A DNA stretch of 64,000 nt from Ashinkailepas kermadecensis (lineage: Eukaryota; Arthropoda; Thecostraca; Neolepadidae). How positions within the stretch are numbered: the first letter of the stretch is position 1; every line of letters starts with the position of its first letter. Positions 40,927 through 54,073 of this stretch are shown one piece after another. The stretch lies in NCBI GenBank assembly GCA_034440615.1, contig JAOTOM010004787.1, positions 399,001 to 463,000 on the forward strand. Reading direction: 5' to 3'. The position numbers were made by a program, and so were the translations under genes. Under the pieces are notes generated by a model, which had not been told where the DNA came from, searched no databases, and saw only the letters and a list, made by a program, of their open reading frames with translations.

Positions 40927-43269
40927 CTGACGTGGTTTCGCTATGGGCGTGCTGTGTGGGGCGCGTCTCTCGTGGCTTTGAGGTGCGCGCTCGCTTTGGT
41001 TGTCCGTCCGCGGTGGCGCGTGCTCTGCGTGTGGTGTGGTGTGGCGTGACGTGGCGGGACGGGCTGGACCGGCGACCGCTAGCCGCTCGCTGAACAGCAC
41101 GGGATGTGCCGACATTCCTTGTGGTGGTGATAGCCTCCGAGCCGGCCACTGCGTCGGCCAGGTGCTCCGGCAAGGGACAAATACGTGCGACGTCTTGCTG
41201 CAGCGTGGCCTGCGACGCGTGTGGGCCGGCTTTATGGTACGCTCGGGTCTCCCGCCTTCCGATATCATTAACCCGCGCCGACTCGGGGGAGGGGTGATAG
41301 GCGCCCGCCCCCTAAGGTTTTCCGCGGATAGCGAAAGGACTGCGCGCGGCAGCGCGCCCAAATTTGGCATACCCTTTCCCACATCAATTTGGCATGTAGT
41401 GTCAAAATTTTGATGTCAGGTCATCTAGGGTCAACGAGTTAGTCAAGGAGTGAGGTCACCTCCAAAAACGTTCAACCAGTCGTCACGCTTTAACGGATAA
41501 AGATATTCTTAATGAAACTTTCAGCGTTTGCTTATCTTTAGGGACGAAACAAAACGCATCAGGGGAATTGTTGTATTTTTTTCTTCTGTTTTTGATTACT
41601 TTTAGTCTTGCGTGCTTACCCATTAGAGCTAAAATCGAAGATTCTGGCTAAAGTAAGCATTTTTTATGAGAGCAAATTGACTTCGAACAACGTTCTTTGG
41701 TCCGATCTACCCATTATAAAAATAAAAATTAAAGAAAATTGAAAATTTTGAGGAAAAAAAAATGCGTTGGGCGCAAATTTTAGGGCCATGGCCGATTTCG
41801 CCTTCCTTTCTGATTCCAAATATTTTTTTTTTCTTCAAATCTCCCCCAAAATGAACCCCCAGAGCAAAAAACATGATGTAAGTCGTGAAAACTTAGGCCC
41901 CCTAGTGACGTCACTTTTGGGGGGATAAAATTCTGGGGGTGGCGTCTGGCCCTACTCATCGAGCGCTTTCCGATGACGCCTCTTTCGTTTTCGTGCGACG
42001 CTTAGTTTGGAGATTAGAGGGAGGTTTGTATTCCCCCCCCCCGAGTGTGAGGATATGACCGGACAGACGGGGAGGGTTAAGCAATGGCACTCGAATTCGC
42101 TCCGTGCACGTGGTTTGTAAGCATTCTATAAAGACATGAATGTACAAAGCAAACTGAACAATGCAGAACATGCAGATACTAAAACGGTATCTAGGACTTT
42201 CCGCAGGACGTGTCGTGGTATCGGTATTCGCCATGAAGCCTTTCCAGTTGACGGTCCGGACACCCTGGTCAGTTAGTTGTTTGTTCGTCTTGTTTTTTTG
42301 TGTTTTTTTTTGCTCTGTTTTTGTGTAAGGAGCATCTATTCCTCAAATATAATTCCTAGCGGAGCATTCTGCATGAATTCCCGATAGAAGTTGGGACGAA
42401 AGACGTCAATCTCTGATGCCAAGTGCATGCCAATGCCAAAACAAAGACCTCAAATGTGTGAGCAATCACTACAATATTAATTAGTGGAATATTTGGACGA
42501 AATAAATTGTATTTTGTTGTTTTTCATCGCTTCTGACCTCGTGCTGTGTGGAGACGCCGCTCAAATGGTGCCATTTACAGGTGTATAACTGGTGGCCCTT
42601 TAAGCCCCTTGAACCCGGTTGGCACTTGCATGAGGGCGGGGGCGGTGTTGTGGTTCCAGGCCTCCGTATGGTAACCGAAGAGCAGACACTGCGCAGACCG
42701 CACGGTCGCAGTGCGCGGACCGTGCGAAACTTCTGCTTCCCGCGACAATTGGCCGGGTGACAGTGGTGACGCTGTCTGAAAACTAACCGAGTGCGTCGTA
42801 AAATGACCCAACATTCGTGTTTTTCCTATCCTCAAGTGTGCGTAGTGTTGCAGATGTCGGCGCTAGTGTACAACCCAGCGGCTATGGCCTTCCCCCATTT
42901 ATGGCGAAATCATCCTTCATATTCAATGTCAACTTCTCCATGTTGCAACATTTCCCGGACGCCCTGATGTCGTTGGCTCCCAACCCCGGCCGGCACGGGA
43001 CAACATGGCTCCTGAATATTGTCGGTTGTCTCGAGCGAGGAACAGGACTAAACTGGAGATGGTCGGAGCAGGCGGAACCTGGTGCGCCAGGTGGATATGG
43101 CCCATTAAAGTGCTTTGTTTTGCCGATATCGGGATTGGACAACTTGTCTGTTACTGGGTTTTGACATGGAAAACATCATCCTCGATAGAAAATTAATCTC
43201 TTTTCTATTTATTTTGTATTTGGAGGTTGAATGTGCTGTTTGACAATTAACTACTCTTTGACAAAGTGC
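40927..43269 (+). other. SLC35F6 3' flank
   Basis: GC-rich until 41260, then AT-rich. AATAAA occurs near 41712, which could be a poly(A) signal about 0.8 kb after the stop. TTAACCCGCGCC at 41268 followed by G/C runs resembles the end of the TTAA-flanked MITE at 43270, but a partner end (GGGTTAAG near 42075) matches poorly. Confidence 0.4.
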
Positions 43270-44299
43270 TTAACACTCGCACGTCCGGCGGTCCGCGCCA
43301 ACTTCGCATGTCCGGGGGGGGGGGCAGATGTCTGCCCCCCCTAAGATCTCCAGAACTATGCTAGGTAGCGACAAACGGAAAACGGTGTTGGATAGCTGGT
43401 GACAAGCTCTATCGAAAGTTTTTCGGTCAGTTTCTCGCTCAGGTCAATATTTAGGTCACTGGGTCATCATATGTCAAATTCGACCAGATCGGGTGGAACC
43501 CTCAGATATTGGCACATATCTCAGGACCTGTAACAGATAGAAACAAACTGCAAATGATATTCGACAGCCCTTGAAATGTGCTATCGACATACCCTGTGTA
43601 ATTTAAGGTCAGGTCAACAGATGGGTCACCGAAACTATGACCTCAGGTCAAGGTCATGGGGTAGACTAGGGAGGTCATGTAATATATCAATCGACACGTC
43701 TTGGCGATACAAGCACAATGATGGTAATTTCAGCCTTCTAGCTCAATGCAGTGCGATATAATGCGCAGAAATGTGCTAGTGATTCCAGGTGACCTCAGCT
43801 GACCTTGATGAGGTCACTGAGCAAAAATGTCAGCGGTGACATTGAGAATAGCTTTGAACTACACGCCATAACCGTTGGAGGTCATTCCGAGAGCAAATAT
43901 GTAACCAGGAAACATTTGTATATTTTACCATAGGCCTATAATGGGGAAGCCATGGCCGCGACCTGACCTCAAGTGAATGCTACAAAAAAAAACTGTGATA
44001 TACATATTATAGTCCTTGATAAGATCATGACGTGATGTAAGTTTGAAATCAATCGCCCAATTATTGTGGGAGTGATGCCACTTAGAACTCCGAGGGATGT
44101 TGGGTCACTTCGCATGACCTGGTGACCTGACTTGAGATGACCCAGGGTCAAAAATTTCTGAGGATATGCGGAAAAGACCAATGAGCAGCCATGCGAGGTT
44201 TGGCCTTGCTAACCCGATTAGTATGGCGGCAAAGTAGGAAAAACCGCAGGGGGGGCAGATATCTCCCCCCCCCCCTCTCCCCGGACGTGCGCGGGTTAA
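43270..44299 (+). mobile_element. piggyBac-like MITE with TTAA ends, AGGTCA-rich inside
   Basis: The left end TTAACACTCGCACGTCCGG and the reverse complement of the right end TTAACCCGCGCACGTCCGG agree at 17 of 19 positions. TTAA borders both sides, as for piggyBac target duplications. Each end carries a hairpin of G/C runs around CAGATGTCTG or AGATATCT. The interior repeats AGGTCA/TGACCT half-sites and has no transposase. Confidence 0.85.
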
Positions 44300-44439
44300 C
44301 ATTCACTGGAAAGCACAATCTGAGATCCTGATGTCATATATTTGAAGACAAATATCCTCCATATTCGATAGTTAAACATTTTCTTCACCACGTTCAGGAT
44401 TGAAAAGTACAAATTCGACCCTGGCCAGGATCCAGAGGA

Positions 44440-45800
44440 GTCGTGCAAACTTCAGGGGAGTCTACGGTGGGCGTGGGATTGATGGGAGAAACATTGGGAA
44501 GGCGATGGAAATTGATACAAGAGTTGTGGTTGTACTGCAAGGTACTCGAATCAATTATCAAGGATAGAATAGTTAGTTTTCTGGAAGGAAACAGATTGAT
44601 TCAAGATACTCAACATGGGTTTAGAAAAGGGCGATCGTGTCTCTCAAATCTCTTGGACTTTTTGAATTTTGCTACAGAACAATTTGATCAGGGAAATTAG
44701 GTTGATGTAGCATATCTTGACTTTAGTAAGGCCTTTCACAAGGTACCCCATAAACGGTTAATGATGCAGCTTCAGGTCCATGGTATTGCAGGTAGCATCC
44801 TAAAATGGATAGAGTTGTGGCTTTCAGATAGACAGCAGAGAGTGATGCTAAATGGTACAAAGTCATCATGGCAAAATGTTCTTAGTGGAGTCCCCCAGGG
44901 GTCGGTACTGGGGCCACTATTGTTCATTATATATGTGAATAGCATTGAATGTGGCCTAAGCAGTAAGGTTTTGAAATTTGCGGATGATTTGAAGATCTTT
45001 AGGGCAATAACAGGGCACAATGAGCAGGTTTTGCTGCAGAAAGACTTAGACGAGCTAGTGAAGTGGTCCGCAAAATGGCAAATGAAGTTTAATTTTGATA
45101 AGTGCAAAGTCATGCATGTAGGTAGGCAGCATATGAAGGCTTCATACTTGATGGGTGGCCAAGTACTATCTGTGACTCGGCAGGAGAAGGACTTAGGTGT
45201 TATTTTGAACACAAAATTTGGGCATCAGAACAGACCAAAGAAGCCAGGAAGAAGGCACTAACAATGCTTGGGGCAATACAGAGGAATGTGTCATACAAAA
45301 GTGAGGAGGCCATCAGGAAGCTTTACTGTGGATATGTCAGGCCACATTTGGAATACTGTGTCCAAGCTTGGTCCCCTAGTTATGAGAAAGATTGTTGGCT
45401 TTTAGAGAGAGTACAAAAGAGGGCAACAAAAATGGTTAATGGTATAGGCAATCTGGCATATGAGGAAAGATTGAAGAAATTGAATATGTTTTCACTTAGA
45501 TATAGAAGGCTGAGAGGAGATCTCATCGAGGTTTTTGAAATTTGTTCATGGTCAGGAACAGGGATATATCAGGGAAATGTTTGAATTTAACAGAAATGAT
45601 GCAATTAAAGGTCATCAATACCAAAATTAAAGTTAATCACATCAGGACAAGGTTAAGACAGTCTTTCTTCACCAACAGGGTAGTAGAACACTGGAACCAG
45701 CTGCCAGGAACCATTGTCAGTAGCAACACACTGAACATCTTTAAAAACGGCATAGACAATCATCATAAGAATAGGGGGCTTGTTTTTCTGTATTCCAGGG
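44440..45800 (+). pseudogene. broken CR1/Jockey-group LINE reverse transcriptase
   Basis: Frames encode CKVLESIIKDRIVSFLE, QHGFRKGRSCLSNLLDF, VDVAYLDFSKAFHKVPHKRL, GVPQGSVLGPLLFIIYVNSI and LKFADDLKIF (the catalytic A/FADD box). They continue with KKALTMLGAIQRN and YVRPHLEYCVQAWSP, which is typical of CR1/Jockey-type LINEs. A TAG at 44698 interrupts the frame before VDVAYLDF, and frameshifts occur near 45215 and 45540. The endonuclease and ORF1 are missing upstream, so it is 5' truncated. Confidence 0.9.
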
Positions 45801-46395
45801 AGGGTTGATCGACAGGGAGGAGATGGGAGTTGGGATGAGTTTGTAATTGTTGAGTGTGTTATGCAATAGCAAATGAGTCTATTGTTAAGTCTAAACGCTT
45901 TATAACTTTATTTAGGGTGTACCTAGCAGTGGATTCATCACCTTCCTTCCGGATGTGATACTGATGAGACTGTCTATGGTAGCACAATGGGTATGATGGG
46001 AGGAGTTTGTAATTGTTGAGTGTATTATGCCATAGCAAGTGAGTCTCTTATTAAGTCTGAACGCTTTATGAATTTGTGTGGGGTGTGCCTAGCAGTGGAT
46101 TCGGCACCTTCCTTCGGGATGTGATGCTGATGAGATTGTCTATGGTGGCACGATGGGTATGATGGGAGGAGCTTGTGATTGTTGAGGGTGTTATGCGGTA
46201 GCAAGTGAGTGGTGCTAGATAGGCTGGAGTATATAGATTGCTAGATTGGCTGGAGTATATAGATTCCTAGGAACTTGGGATAAGGGATTGATTGGGGTGA
46301 GAGTATGTACATTTCTAGTACCTTTTCTAGATAGGCTTAACCCAGATGGGCCCCTGTGGCTCTTATTAAGCCTTAATACTTTATGACTTTATGGT
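45801..46395 (+). repeat. LINE 3' region with ~166-bp tandem units
   Basis: GGGA(T/G)GAG(T/C)TTGT(A/G)ATTGTTGAG starts at about 45830, 45998 and 46162. Spacings are 168 and 164 bp, followed by a short 31-bp duplication (GGCTGGAGTATATAGATT). The probable LINE end is CCCCTGTGGCTCTTATTAAG near 46350. Confidence 0.75.
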
Positions 46396-47079
46396 TGTCT
46401 TTTTACATAATTTCACTTTGCATTCATCGCAAACACTTACACTAGATCGCACCATGAGTTCGGGGTTGAGGTGAGGTATTGGTTAGTTACCTTGCTATCA
46501 GCCACCATTCGTTACTGTGAGGGAGAGACGAGCGAACGAACGGTGAGTTCATTCTCATTTATGAGGGAACAGCTTTTCCATCATACGAACGCCCACTTAC
46601 AAAGCTTGGGACAGCCCCCCCCCCCCCATCCCCTCCTATTCTTTGTGTCCCACAACCACTCTGCTTCCAGTGGCATGCCATATTTCCGTGTGATATCGTC
46701 CACGCCCGTTGGCGACCGCTACCAGTAAAAGTTTTCTGTTCACCACGCACAAGAAAATAAAAAAAAGTATCAAATGACACTGCACATGTAAACTTAAGAC
46801 ATTTCTAAAGACCAACGTATAGTTGTTCAGCTAACTCAAGCAACACATCACGGGAAAGCTTACCTTCTCTTTCTGCGTGCTATTGCAGACGTCGCGCGGA
46901 GCCCGACCGAGCACGCTGCGCCCGCGCTAGCCGACTACGCGACAATAATGCGCAGTGTAAATACGGCACATTACCATCGCAACGCAGCGCCGAATCTCGT
47001 GCCACATAAAACTGAGCGTTGGTTCGCTAGTACGTTTCCAGGAATTAGAAGCGTGCGTGGAGGCTATAGTTTTCAAGGG
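46396..47079 (+). other. intergenic sequence before the hAT element
   Basis: No gene seen. A C-run lies near 46616. The left target duplication of the hAT element (GCATGAAG) is at 47080-47087. Confidence 0.5.
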
Positions 47080-47087
47080 GCATGAAG

Positions 47088-50000
47088 CAGGGCCTCGGCT
47101 AAGGAATTTTGACTACTGGGGCAAATCATAAAAAAGGCTTCCCATTGGCAAACAATAGTGGAAGGCATCGATACAAAAATGTGTGATTTCATTGTTTTTG
47201 AATGATGTAGGTATTAACCATTCGATTAGTTAGATTTTCATAAAAGAAAATCAATAAATAGGTACGCTCCAGTCAGTCCTAACAAAATAGATGGTTTAGT
47301 GTCACGTCATAGGTATATTGATTATATTATATGTATATGTTAACACAACATACACCGATACACGCAATCGTAACTCGCTCGCAGACTCTGTTCTGGACAC
47401 AGCCGATGTACAAACCTGAGATATGCGCCAGTGTTAACACGCAGACAACAAATCCATATGTGACTTCTTGACTCGCTATCACACCACCACAAGCACCATA
47501 ACACTCCGCTCCACTCAGTCCATACCAGGCCAGCCACCCACACCCACATAGTTCCAGGTCCTCGCCGACACAGGGCATGTCGAATAACAGCTGACACTGC
47601 CTCTGGCGGCAGAGAAACCATCGCCCGTGTCGGCGACACGGGCACGCCGCCGGCCCCGCCCGACTCCCCTGCAATGGTTTCCCCGTGGGAACACATGCCA
47701 CTCTACCCTCGTCAATCGCCTTCGCCGCGCTCAAGCAACACTTGTCCCACAGGCTCGCTCGAAAAACATCGCAGCTTTTCCAGACCGCCACGCTGAGGCG
47801 ACTACCGTACCCCCCCCATCCCTTCCCCATGCCCCGCTCCCGCTGTTTGAGTGGCTCAAGTGTCCGGGCGTCGGCCACGGGGCCGCTAGAGTATCGTTTT
47901 CGACTCGCAAATCACACGTTACACCTACTCGGTCTCGCATGACTGGGACTCTGTCTCCTCTACAGCGCCCCGGCAGGCCTATAGAACTTCCTGATGAACT
48001 CCCGTTGCTTATAAATAGCTGGATCGGGGTGCTTGTTCCGGCGCTGCTTCGCCATTAAGAAGGCTGCCACGGCAGGCCGCGGGTCATAGCTGGCCGTGCC
48101 TACGCCGTTGACACTGATCATGAGTCGGTCGTTGGCCGTGGTCAGCTGCATACCGAGGCGGTGGCTGCTGCGGATAGCGTTGTAGTGGGAAACTGCCCGC
48201 TCGGTACCCATGCTGTGGGGCGCGACGCACAGCAATGACGACAGCAACTTCTTGCACACCCCAGAGGAGCATCTCGTCATCGCCACTAGCTTGTTCTTCG
48301 CATCAGTGTGCTGTGCTCGTGCCTCAGTCATCTTGTCCCAGTCATCGCAGACGTCAGTCACAAGTCGCGACACACTCTCCGGGCCGAACAGTCCAGAGGT
48401 CAGATCCCGGCCAGCAGCTACAAACGCAGCCACTGAAGGCGCTTCCAGCAGCTGTGACATGACACGCACCACGTCCTCTTGCTCCACGTTGAGGCTGTCT
48501 GTCAGGAAGTTGATGGCAGAGCCGACGACTTCCAGCCTGACGGCACCAAAGTTGCGCTTCGTGGTCACACTGCTGTTGTGACACCGAGCTCCACCCTCCT
48601 CCTGGACGTCTCCCAACTTCTCCTCTTGGCCACCTGGTAGAGGCTTGGTTTCCATCAGCTTCAGCTGCATGACCGCCGCATCTCGTGCCGCCAGAACCTC
48701 GGGCAGTACCAGGTCACCCCTCTGGAATGTCTTCTGTAGGTGACAGAAGATCCCACAGATGTCAGCCATAAGAGCTGTCAGACGGACAGTCTGTCCGCCG
48801 GTTGTCCACTTTCGCAGAAACCCCTTCGCCTCGGCCTTTTCCGTCCGACTTCCTGACACCGCCACACTCTCTCACACTTCCCTGCACGCAGCCAGGTTGG
48901 ACAGAGTAGCGTTGATCGAGGCCAGCAGATGTTCCGCGAACCTCACTTCAAACACTGGAGGAAACGCCACCACGCCACCGCTGTCACGGAGCTTCTTCGT
49001 CCGTATCTTGGACGTCCGGAAGTGGCTGCTGACAGCGCGGAGGTCAGACTTCCAGTGCTGGATCTCGGGACCGTTTTCTCCACGCTCTCCAGAGCGAGGT
49101 CACTCCGGTGACACACGCACCAGATCGTAATAATCTGTCGACCTAACAGATCGTTGAGGCGCCTCCACAGGCCTGACTGCCGACCCGTATTGGCACTCTC
49201 CCCATCGGTGGTGACTCCCACCATCGTCTCAGACGGCAGACTCAGCTCCTGCATGATCTGCTTCACCGAGTCCAGGAGACCTTGTGCTCCGCCTTCCTCC
49301 GGCTCTACCACGCCTGCCAGGAAGGATTGGAGCTGGCAGTCATCATCTATCACACGAACCGTGACAAACTTATTGTCCAGTTGTTGCCGGTCCATACTGC
49401 CGTCGATCTGTATGCTGTACACCAGCCCAGCAGCAATCTTCTCACTCAGTTTCCTCCTCTCTAGCTCAGCGACGATGCCCAGCATCTCACGATAGACGTC
49501 AGGGTCGCGGTAGTGGAGGGCTTCTGCAGCTGGCTCCGTAGGAACCAGGTTCACGTCCCAGCCGCCTTCACTCAGAGCCGTCCAAACCTGGCGCTCGCGG
49601 ACGGTCGCCAGTGACCGGGCAGGCCAGGACCATGCAGAGGGCGTCTCAAGTAGGCTGTCGTTGTAGACTGTAATGGCCAGCTCTACCAGCACCTTGGTCA
49701 CGCCAGCCTCGGTCTTCTTTAAGACGGACACCCACGGGTGTTTCCCGCTTTTGGCTTCCCACTGACGTTGGAAATTCTCGACTTCGACAGCAGCGGCGTG
49801 AGCTCGTGATCCCATGTGGTCTACTGCTTGTCTCAGCCGTTCCTTTGAATCGGCTCGCACACCGGTGGCCATGTGGACGCGCCCATTCTGAGACACCTTA
49901 GCCGCTTCAGTGTGATGACGCTCGCAGGTGGTGCATACCAAGACAGCTCTTTTCCTGCCCTGTCCACCTTCCTGTCTGTTCTCTAAACGGAAGTTTTCGA

Positions 50001-51794
50001 ATTTGTTTGTCAGCCAGCGTGCATCCAATTTCGCACCTTTGCACCAGTTGGCGGGGTCCTGGCTAGCACTGACGCTGGGGACTGGCGTAGGACTCTGACT
50101 AGGACTGGCGTTGGGACTGGCTTCCTCGGCGACTGGTTGAGGCGAAGGAGTAGGTTGACCAGTAGGATGAGTTGTCGGGCTGGCCAGATGAGATGGTACC
50201 GTGCCAAAGACAGAAAAAAAACACGGAAAGATGGGTTAAGGAGAGATACATGCATAGAAATTCGTCTTCTGGATAGGTATTTGCTCGGTCGACACGATAA
50301 AATCCGAAGTTGCGAATGCCCCTTTATGAAATTATTGGTGAGGACAAATAATTAATACACAAATATACGGAACTTGGTCAAACATTTTATCCCAAACAAG
50401 ATATGCTCAGTGATAAAACATATGAAGTTGCCTGATGCAGGTCTTCTTGGCCACCGGCTGTGCTTGATCCGCAACTTCTTGGTCAGGATCAGCCGGATGA
50501 GGAGGGTTGGTGTTTGGATCGAACGAGGGTCGTTTCTGGAAAATAGGAAATGTGGATATGCGATGCAAATACTGCTGTTTAAAAAAACTGATTTCGGGTA
50601 ATCCGATCGTGTCTCGTCCCAGTTCCATGACGCTTGATTCGCCGACAGAAATTACAAGCTCCCTACCACCGAAACAACAAAGGTCGAAATTTCTAGCAAA
50701 CAAATACCTATAGAAGTAATTAACAAGTAACTTCAAAATCCAAGTCCTAGATAAGAATGGCATTGAATGACACCATCTTTCAATAGAAATGAAGATAATA
50801 TCAATATCCCAATATTATTAAACATATGGTCAATAGTTGCAATCAAGACAGTCAATATAGTTATTCGATGTCCGGAAGTGGTATACAATACAATATGGTA
50901 TACAATTAAATGCAATAGTCACGATAATACATTTGGTAAGCGGCGCAGAATCCACGCACGCGCTGGCAGTCGGCCGCCAGTATGGGGGAGGGGCAAACGG
51001 CCAAACGCCGCAGTAAATACCCACAATTGTATGATCAAAAGCAACGGCAATGCCGCTCTGAATCAAAATTTATCTGAAAAATTCCCCCACTTAGCCCCAG
51101 CCCAAGACAATGTCCATATTGGAAAATGGGGTATGCTCGCAAAATTATAGGTAGGTACGCCCCTGAGAAAAGCTCAGCAAGTTTCCGCTAATCAATTTCA
51201 CAAACATTCAATGACCAAACCTTAACATACCGTGTGTGGTTGGAAAAAATTCCTGATGTCCATATTTTCACAACGTTTTGGTGTGCTTTTCCAACATGTA
51301 GGTATGTAACGCAACACTCGGCGAACTACAGGTTGAGGTTCATGCAAAGCTCTTCAATCACTAGGTTATGCAAGTTGATAATTTTTTACTCAAACGGCGT
51401 CAGCTGACTACGCTATCTCGTGACGAATACGCCGATTGATCCTCCATTGCGAAGAATTGCACGCGTATCGGGCGCATATACGCGACCGATTTAAGTAGCT
51501 ACACATAACCTTGCAGCTACCGAGCGGTTCTACCAAAGCTCTGTTAATATATATAAATATGTCTGTTAAGTGCGAACTAACGAACCTCCGTGTGTGTAAT
51601 TCGAAGTGAGTGAGATAAAATAAGATTACCTACCATGCAATAAACATAGCTAAACCGAACAATAAAATATAAGATGATTATATTGAGTCATTTCCAGGGT
51701 TTTGGAAGTGGGGAAAAATCCAATCACTACTGGGGAAATTCCGGTCACTACTGGGGAATTTGCCCCAGTAGTTAACATGTTATCCGAGGCCCTG
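47088..51794 (-). mobile_element. 4.7-kb hAT DNA transposon with intact ends and perfect 8-bp TSD
   Basis: The left end CAGGGCCTCGGCTAAGG and the reverse complement of the right end CAGGGCCTCGGATAACA are terminal inverted repeats, followed on both sides by ACTACTGGGGCAAAT. The 8-bp duplication GCATGAAG lies at 47080-47087 and 51795-51802. CCCCAGTAGT is repeated as a subterminal motif at the right end. The transposase is on the minus strand (47960-50200). About 1.5 kb upstream of it (50200-51700) shows no further coding exon that I can support. Confidence 0.95.
47960..50200 (-). pseudogene. hAT transposase, ZNF862/KIAA1586-like type, one frameshift and one stop
   Basis: On the minus strand, a Ser/Pro-rich lead is followed by a zinc-finger-like block (CTTC near 49930, then DHMGSRAH). 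Next come IQIDGSMDRQQLDNKF, VTTDGESANTGRQSGLWRRL and WCVCHRSDLALE with the C-x2-H motif of hAT transposases. A 1-nt frameshift near 49070 breaks the frame; beyond it a second frame reads EIQHWKSDLRAVSSHFRTSK. A TGA at 48872-48874 then interrupts. The last part (48865-47960) holds the dimerisation-like block ERAVSHYNAIRSSHRLGM and ends at TAG. The upstream start is not clear; the TTG-led frame at 50028 extends further in frame, perhaps to a splice acceptor near 50180. Confidence 0.88.
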
Positions 51795-51802
51795 GCATGA
51801 AG

Positions 51803-54073
51803 AGGTTATTTTTGTTCGGTAAGGACGCCAGACCACGTGAATCATGAATAAGAACGGATTTTCATTTCATGACGAGTGCTCTGTATAGATCTCAAATACA
51901 ACTATGGCTGCGTGTCAAGTTTTTATACTTGATATTATAATTACAGTGTTCCTAAATTAGGAACCCAATGTAAGTTTCGGTCTGTAAATTCAAGCAGTTT
52001 TTTGTATGAAAACAAATATAACATGATTATTGCGTTCATGTTATATTTGATTATTGCACATGATTATCCAGATCAGCTGTTGTGTCGCTAAGGTGAATAT
52101 CGGCTGCAATGTACTTTATACTTCACTGTAGTTGTGCGAAATGTGATGAGACGTGGTGGAATTGTCGTATTACGTGAGGATTCCCGATGCATTTATTCGT
52201 ACATATCTGCCGGCGCTTCTACGAACTTCTTCACTCGTGAGCCCTCATTGATCTTGTTAGGGAGAGGAGATAGTGCGCATGCAGTTTTCAGATGTTTGAT
52301 CAACTGCCGGCTTCTATTTACGCGAAGTCGTGTATGGTGTTCAGGAGCGCCACTTAAATACCCAAGGTGATATGTGAGGTAGAATTAGTCGTGTATTTGT
52401 TTCTGAATTGAAACAAATTGATTCCGGCTGAACAACCACAGCAGTAAAACATCAACGCGTCAATTGCTAGAGTAGTAATGAGAAATGTGGTAGGAAAATC
52501 AAATGAATAATGTTAAAGCTATATGTAGAAATGTTATCGCTAGTAATAAGAGAACTTCGTTGCGAATTGTACCATCAATGTATCATGTATTTGTTGTGGG
52601 CATGCGCGTCATACTAGTTATATTTGTATAGTCGGGCATGCCAACAGACGAGGGGTATATTGACGTTTAAATATTGACCATTTACAATGAATTGGAATAT
52701 ATTTGGATGCTGGCTTTTAACACCTTAAATAGTGTTTCGGGTTACCTGCTTTTGACGCCGACTCAAGCGCCATCATCATTGTTTCGGCAAGTCCGGGGCA
52801 CTGTTGGACCATTGGCTTTTTCCTAAGGTATGATTGGGTCCGCGTCGCTCGTAACGTATACTAACCAGATGTACTCCAACCCCACTACCATGTTGGTGTG
52901 TTCAAAATCTTAAAAGTACCTCAACGCATAGCTTGCGTATGGACCGTGCAAGCTAACCCCCATATACCCGCCATGGGTTCATCTGAACCAAGGTAACGCA
53001 AAATGAATTAAGCTACACTAACCTGACGTAAATTAACCTAACATACCATGACCTGCCCTGACCTAACCTAAGCGGACCTCATTTGATGTGATTTCCCTGT
53101 ATGCATCATAAGTAAAATTCACCTATAAAATCCTTCCCATGGTAGCTTGGCTGGAGTGGTGGCACGTGCGACGGTACAAGTTTCGACGGATGAAGTTGGC
53201 TCCAGCAAACTCACCGATCCATCGATGCAATGATCCGGCTGAGAAGGCCGAACATGATGTTTGGTTGTGTTTCAGGGCAACCTTGATTGTAGGAAAAGTA
53301 GTTTCGATGAGGGAAAGCTAAGGGTATCGTGGGAATCACAACAGTTGGGGCTATGCGTGCATGTCACTATCCAAAGTTGGACCTAACGGGGACGTAGATG
53401 GGATGCGAAGCAGAGCCTGTTTTACGGGTCACCACACTTACCACTCTCGCCGCGATGGCTGACCCCTGGCACCTGCCGTATGTCATGGGTGCTGATGGCC
53501 GATGGGAGAAGTGTAGCTGGTACATGGAACCGGACAATGCAGGCAACGGCGTATTGTCGCTTTTGGCCGTTTTCCAGCACCAGACCCAATCGTGGAAAAC
53601 GGCCGCTTTTTCTTTCCACCCCTACTGCCGTGTGCCTGTGCCACGTGCGGCAAAAATGTTTGCACTGCCGAGCTTGGAGATTGTCTTGGCTTTACCGTGG
53701 TGTCGGATTGGTGTCGGTCGGTCCATTGGTTTGCGAGCTATGCCGGCTGAGACCGAGCCGATTCAGTGCACTAAAATTGGTCATATTTGGACATACAAAT
53801 TCCCGTTTGACACGCTAAGCCAATTGACGACAGAGTATTTCGGCGCAATCTGTCCTCACATCACATCGGTGTCGCTCACGTGCAGCACACTGAGCCGATC
53901 GCACCGAAATTATGTCCAAAGGGTAGCCAACACCGTGAGCTTTCACGTAATGCCCCACATCCCTCGTTCCCTGTGATACGAGCCGAGCCGGGCGCCAGTA
54001 AGTGGCGGTCGTGTTTTTCGTCGGAAAGAGCTCCAGTTCCATGTTAAACAGAATTGGAGGTGTCAAGCGAATC
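51803..54073 (+). other. intergenic sequence right of the hAT element
   Basis: No gene that I can support. A 192-codon + frame at 53398-53976 overlaps other frames and resembles no family. Confidence 0.5.

Noticed and set aside
41268..42079. Possible third TTAA-flanked MITE
   Set aside because: The left end resembles the family, but the right end matches over only a few bases beyond TTAACCC, so I left it as a note in the flank entry.
53398..53976. 192-codon + strand open frame
   Set aside because: It overlaps other frames on both strands, has no recognisable motif or splice context, and shows no family resemblance.
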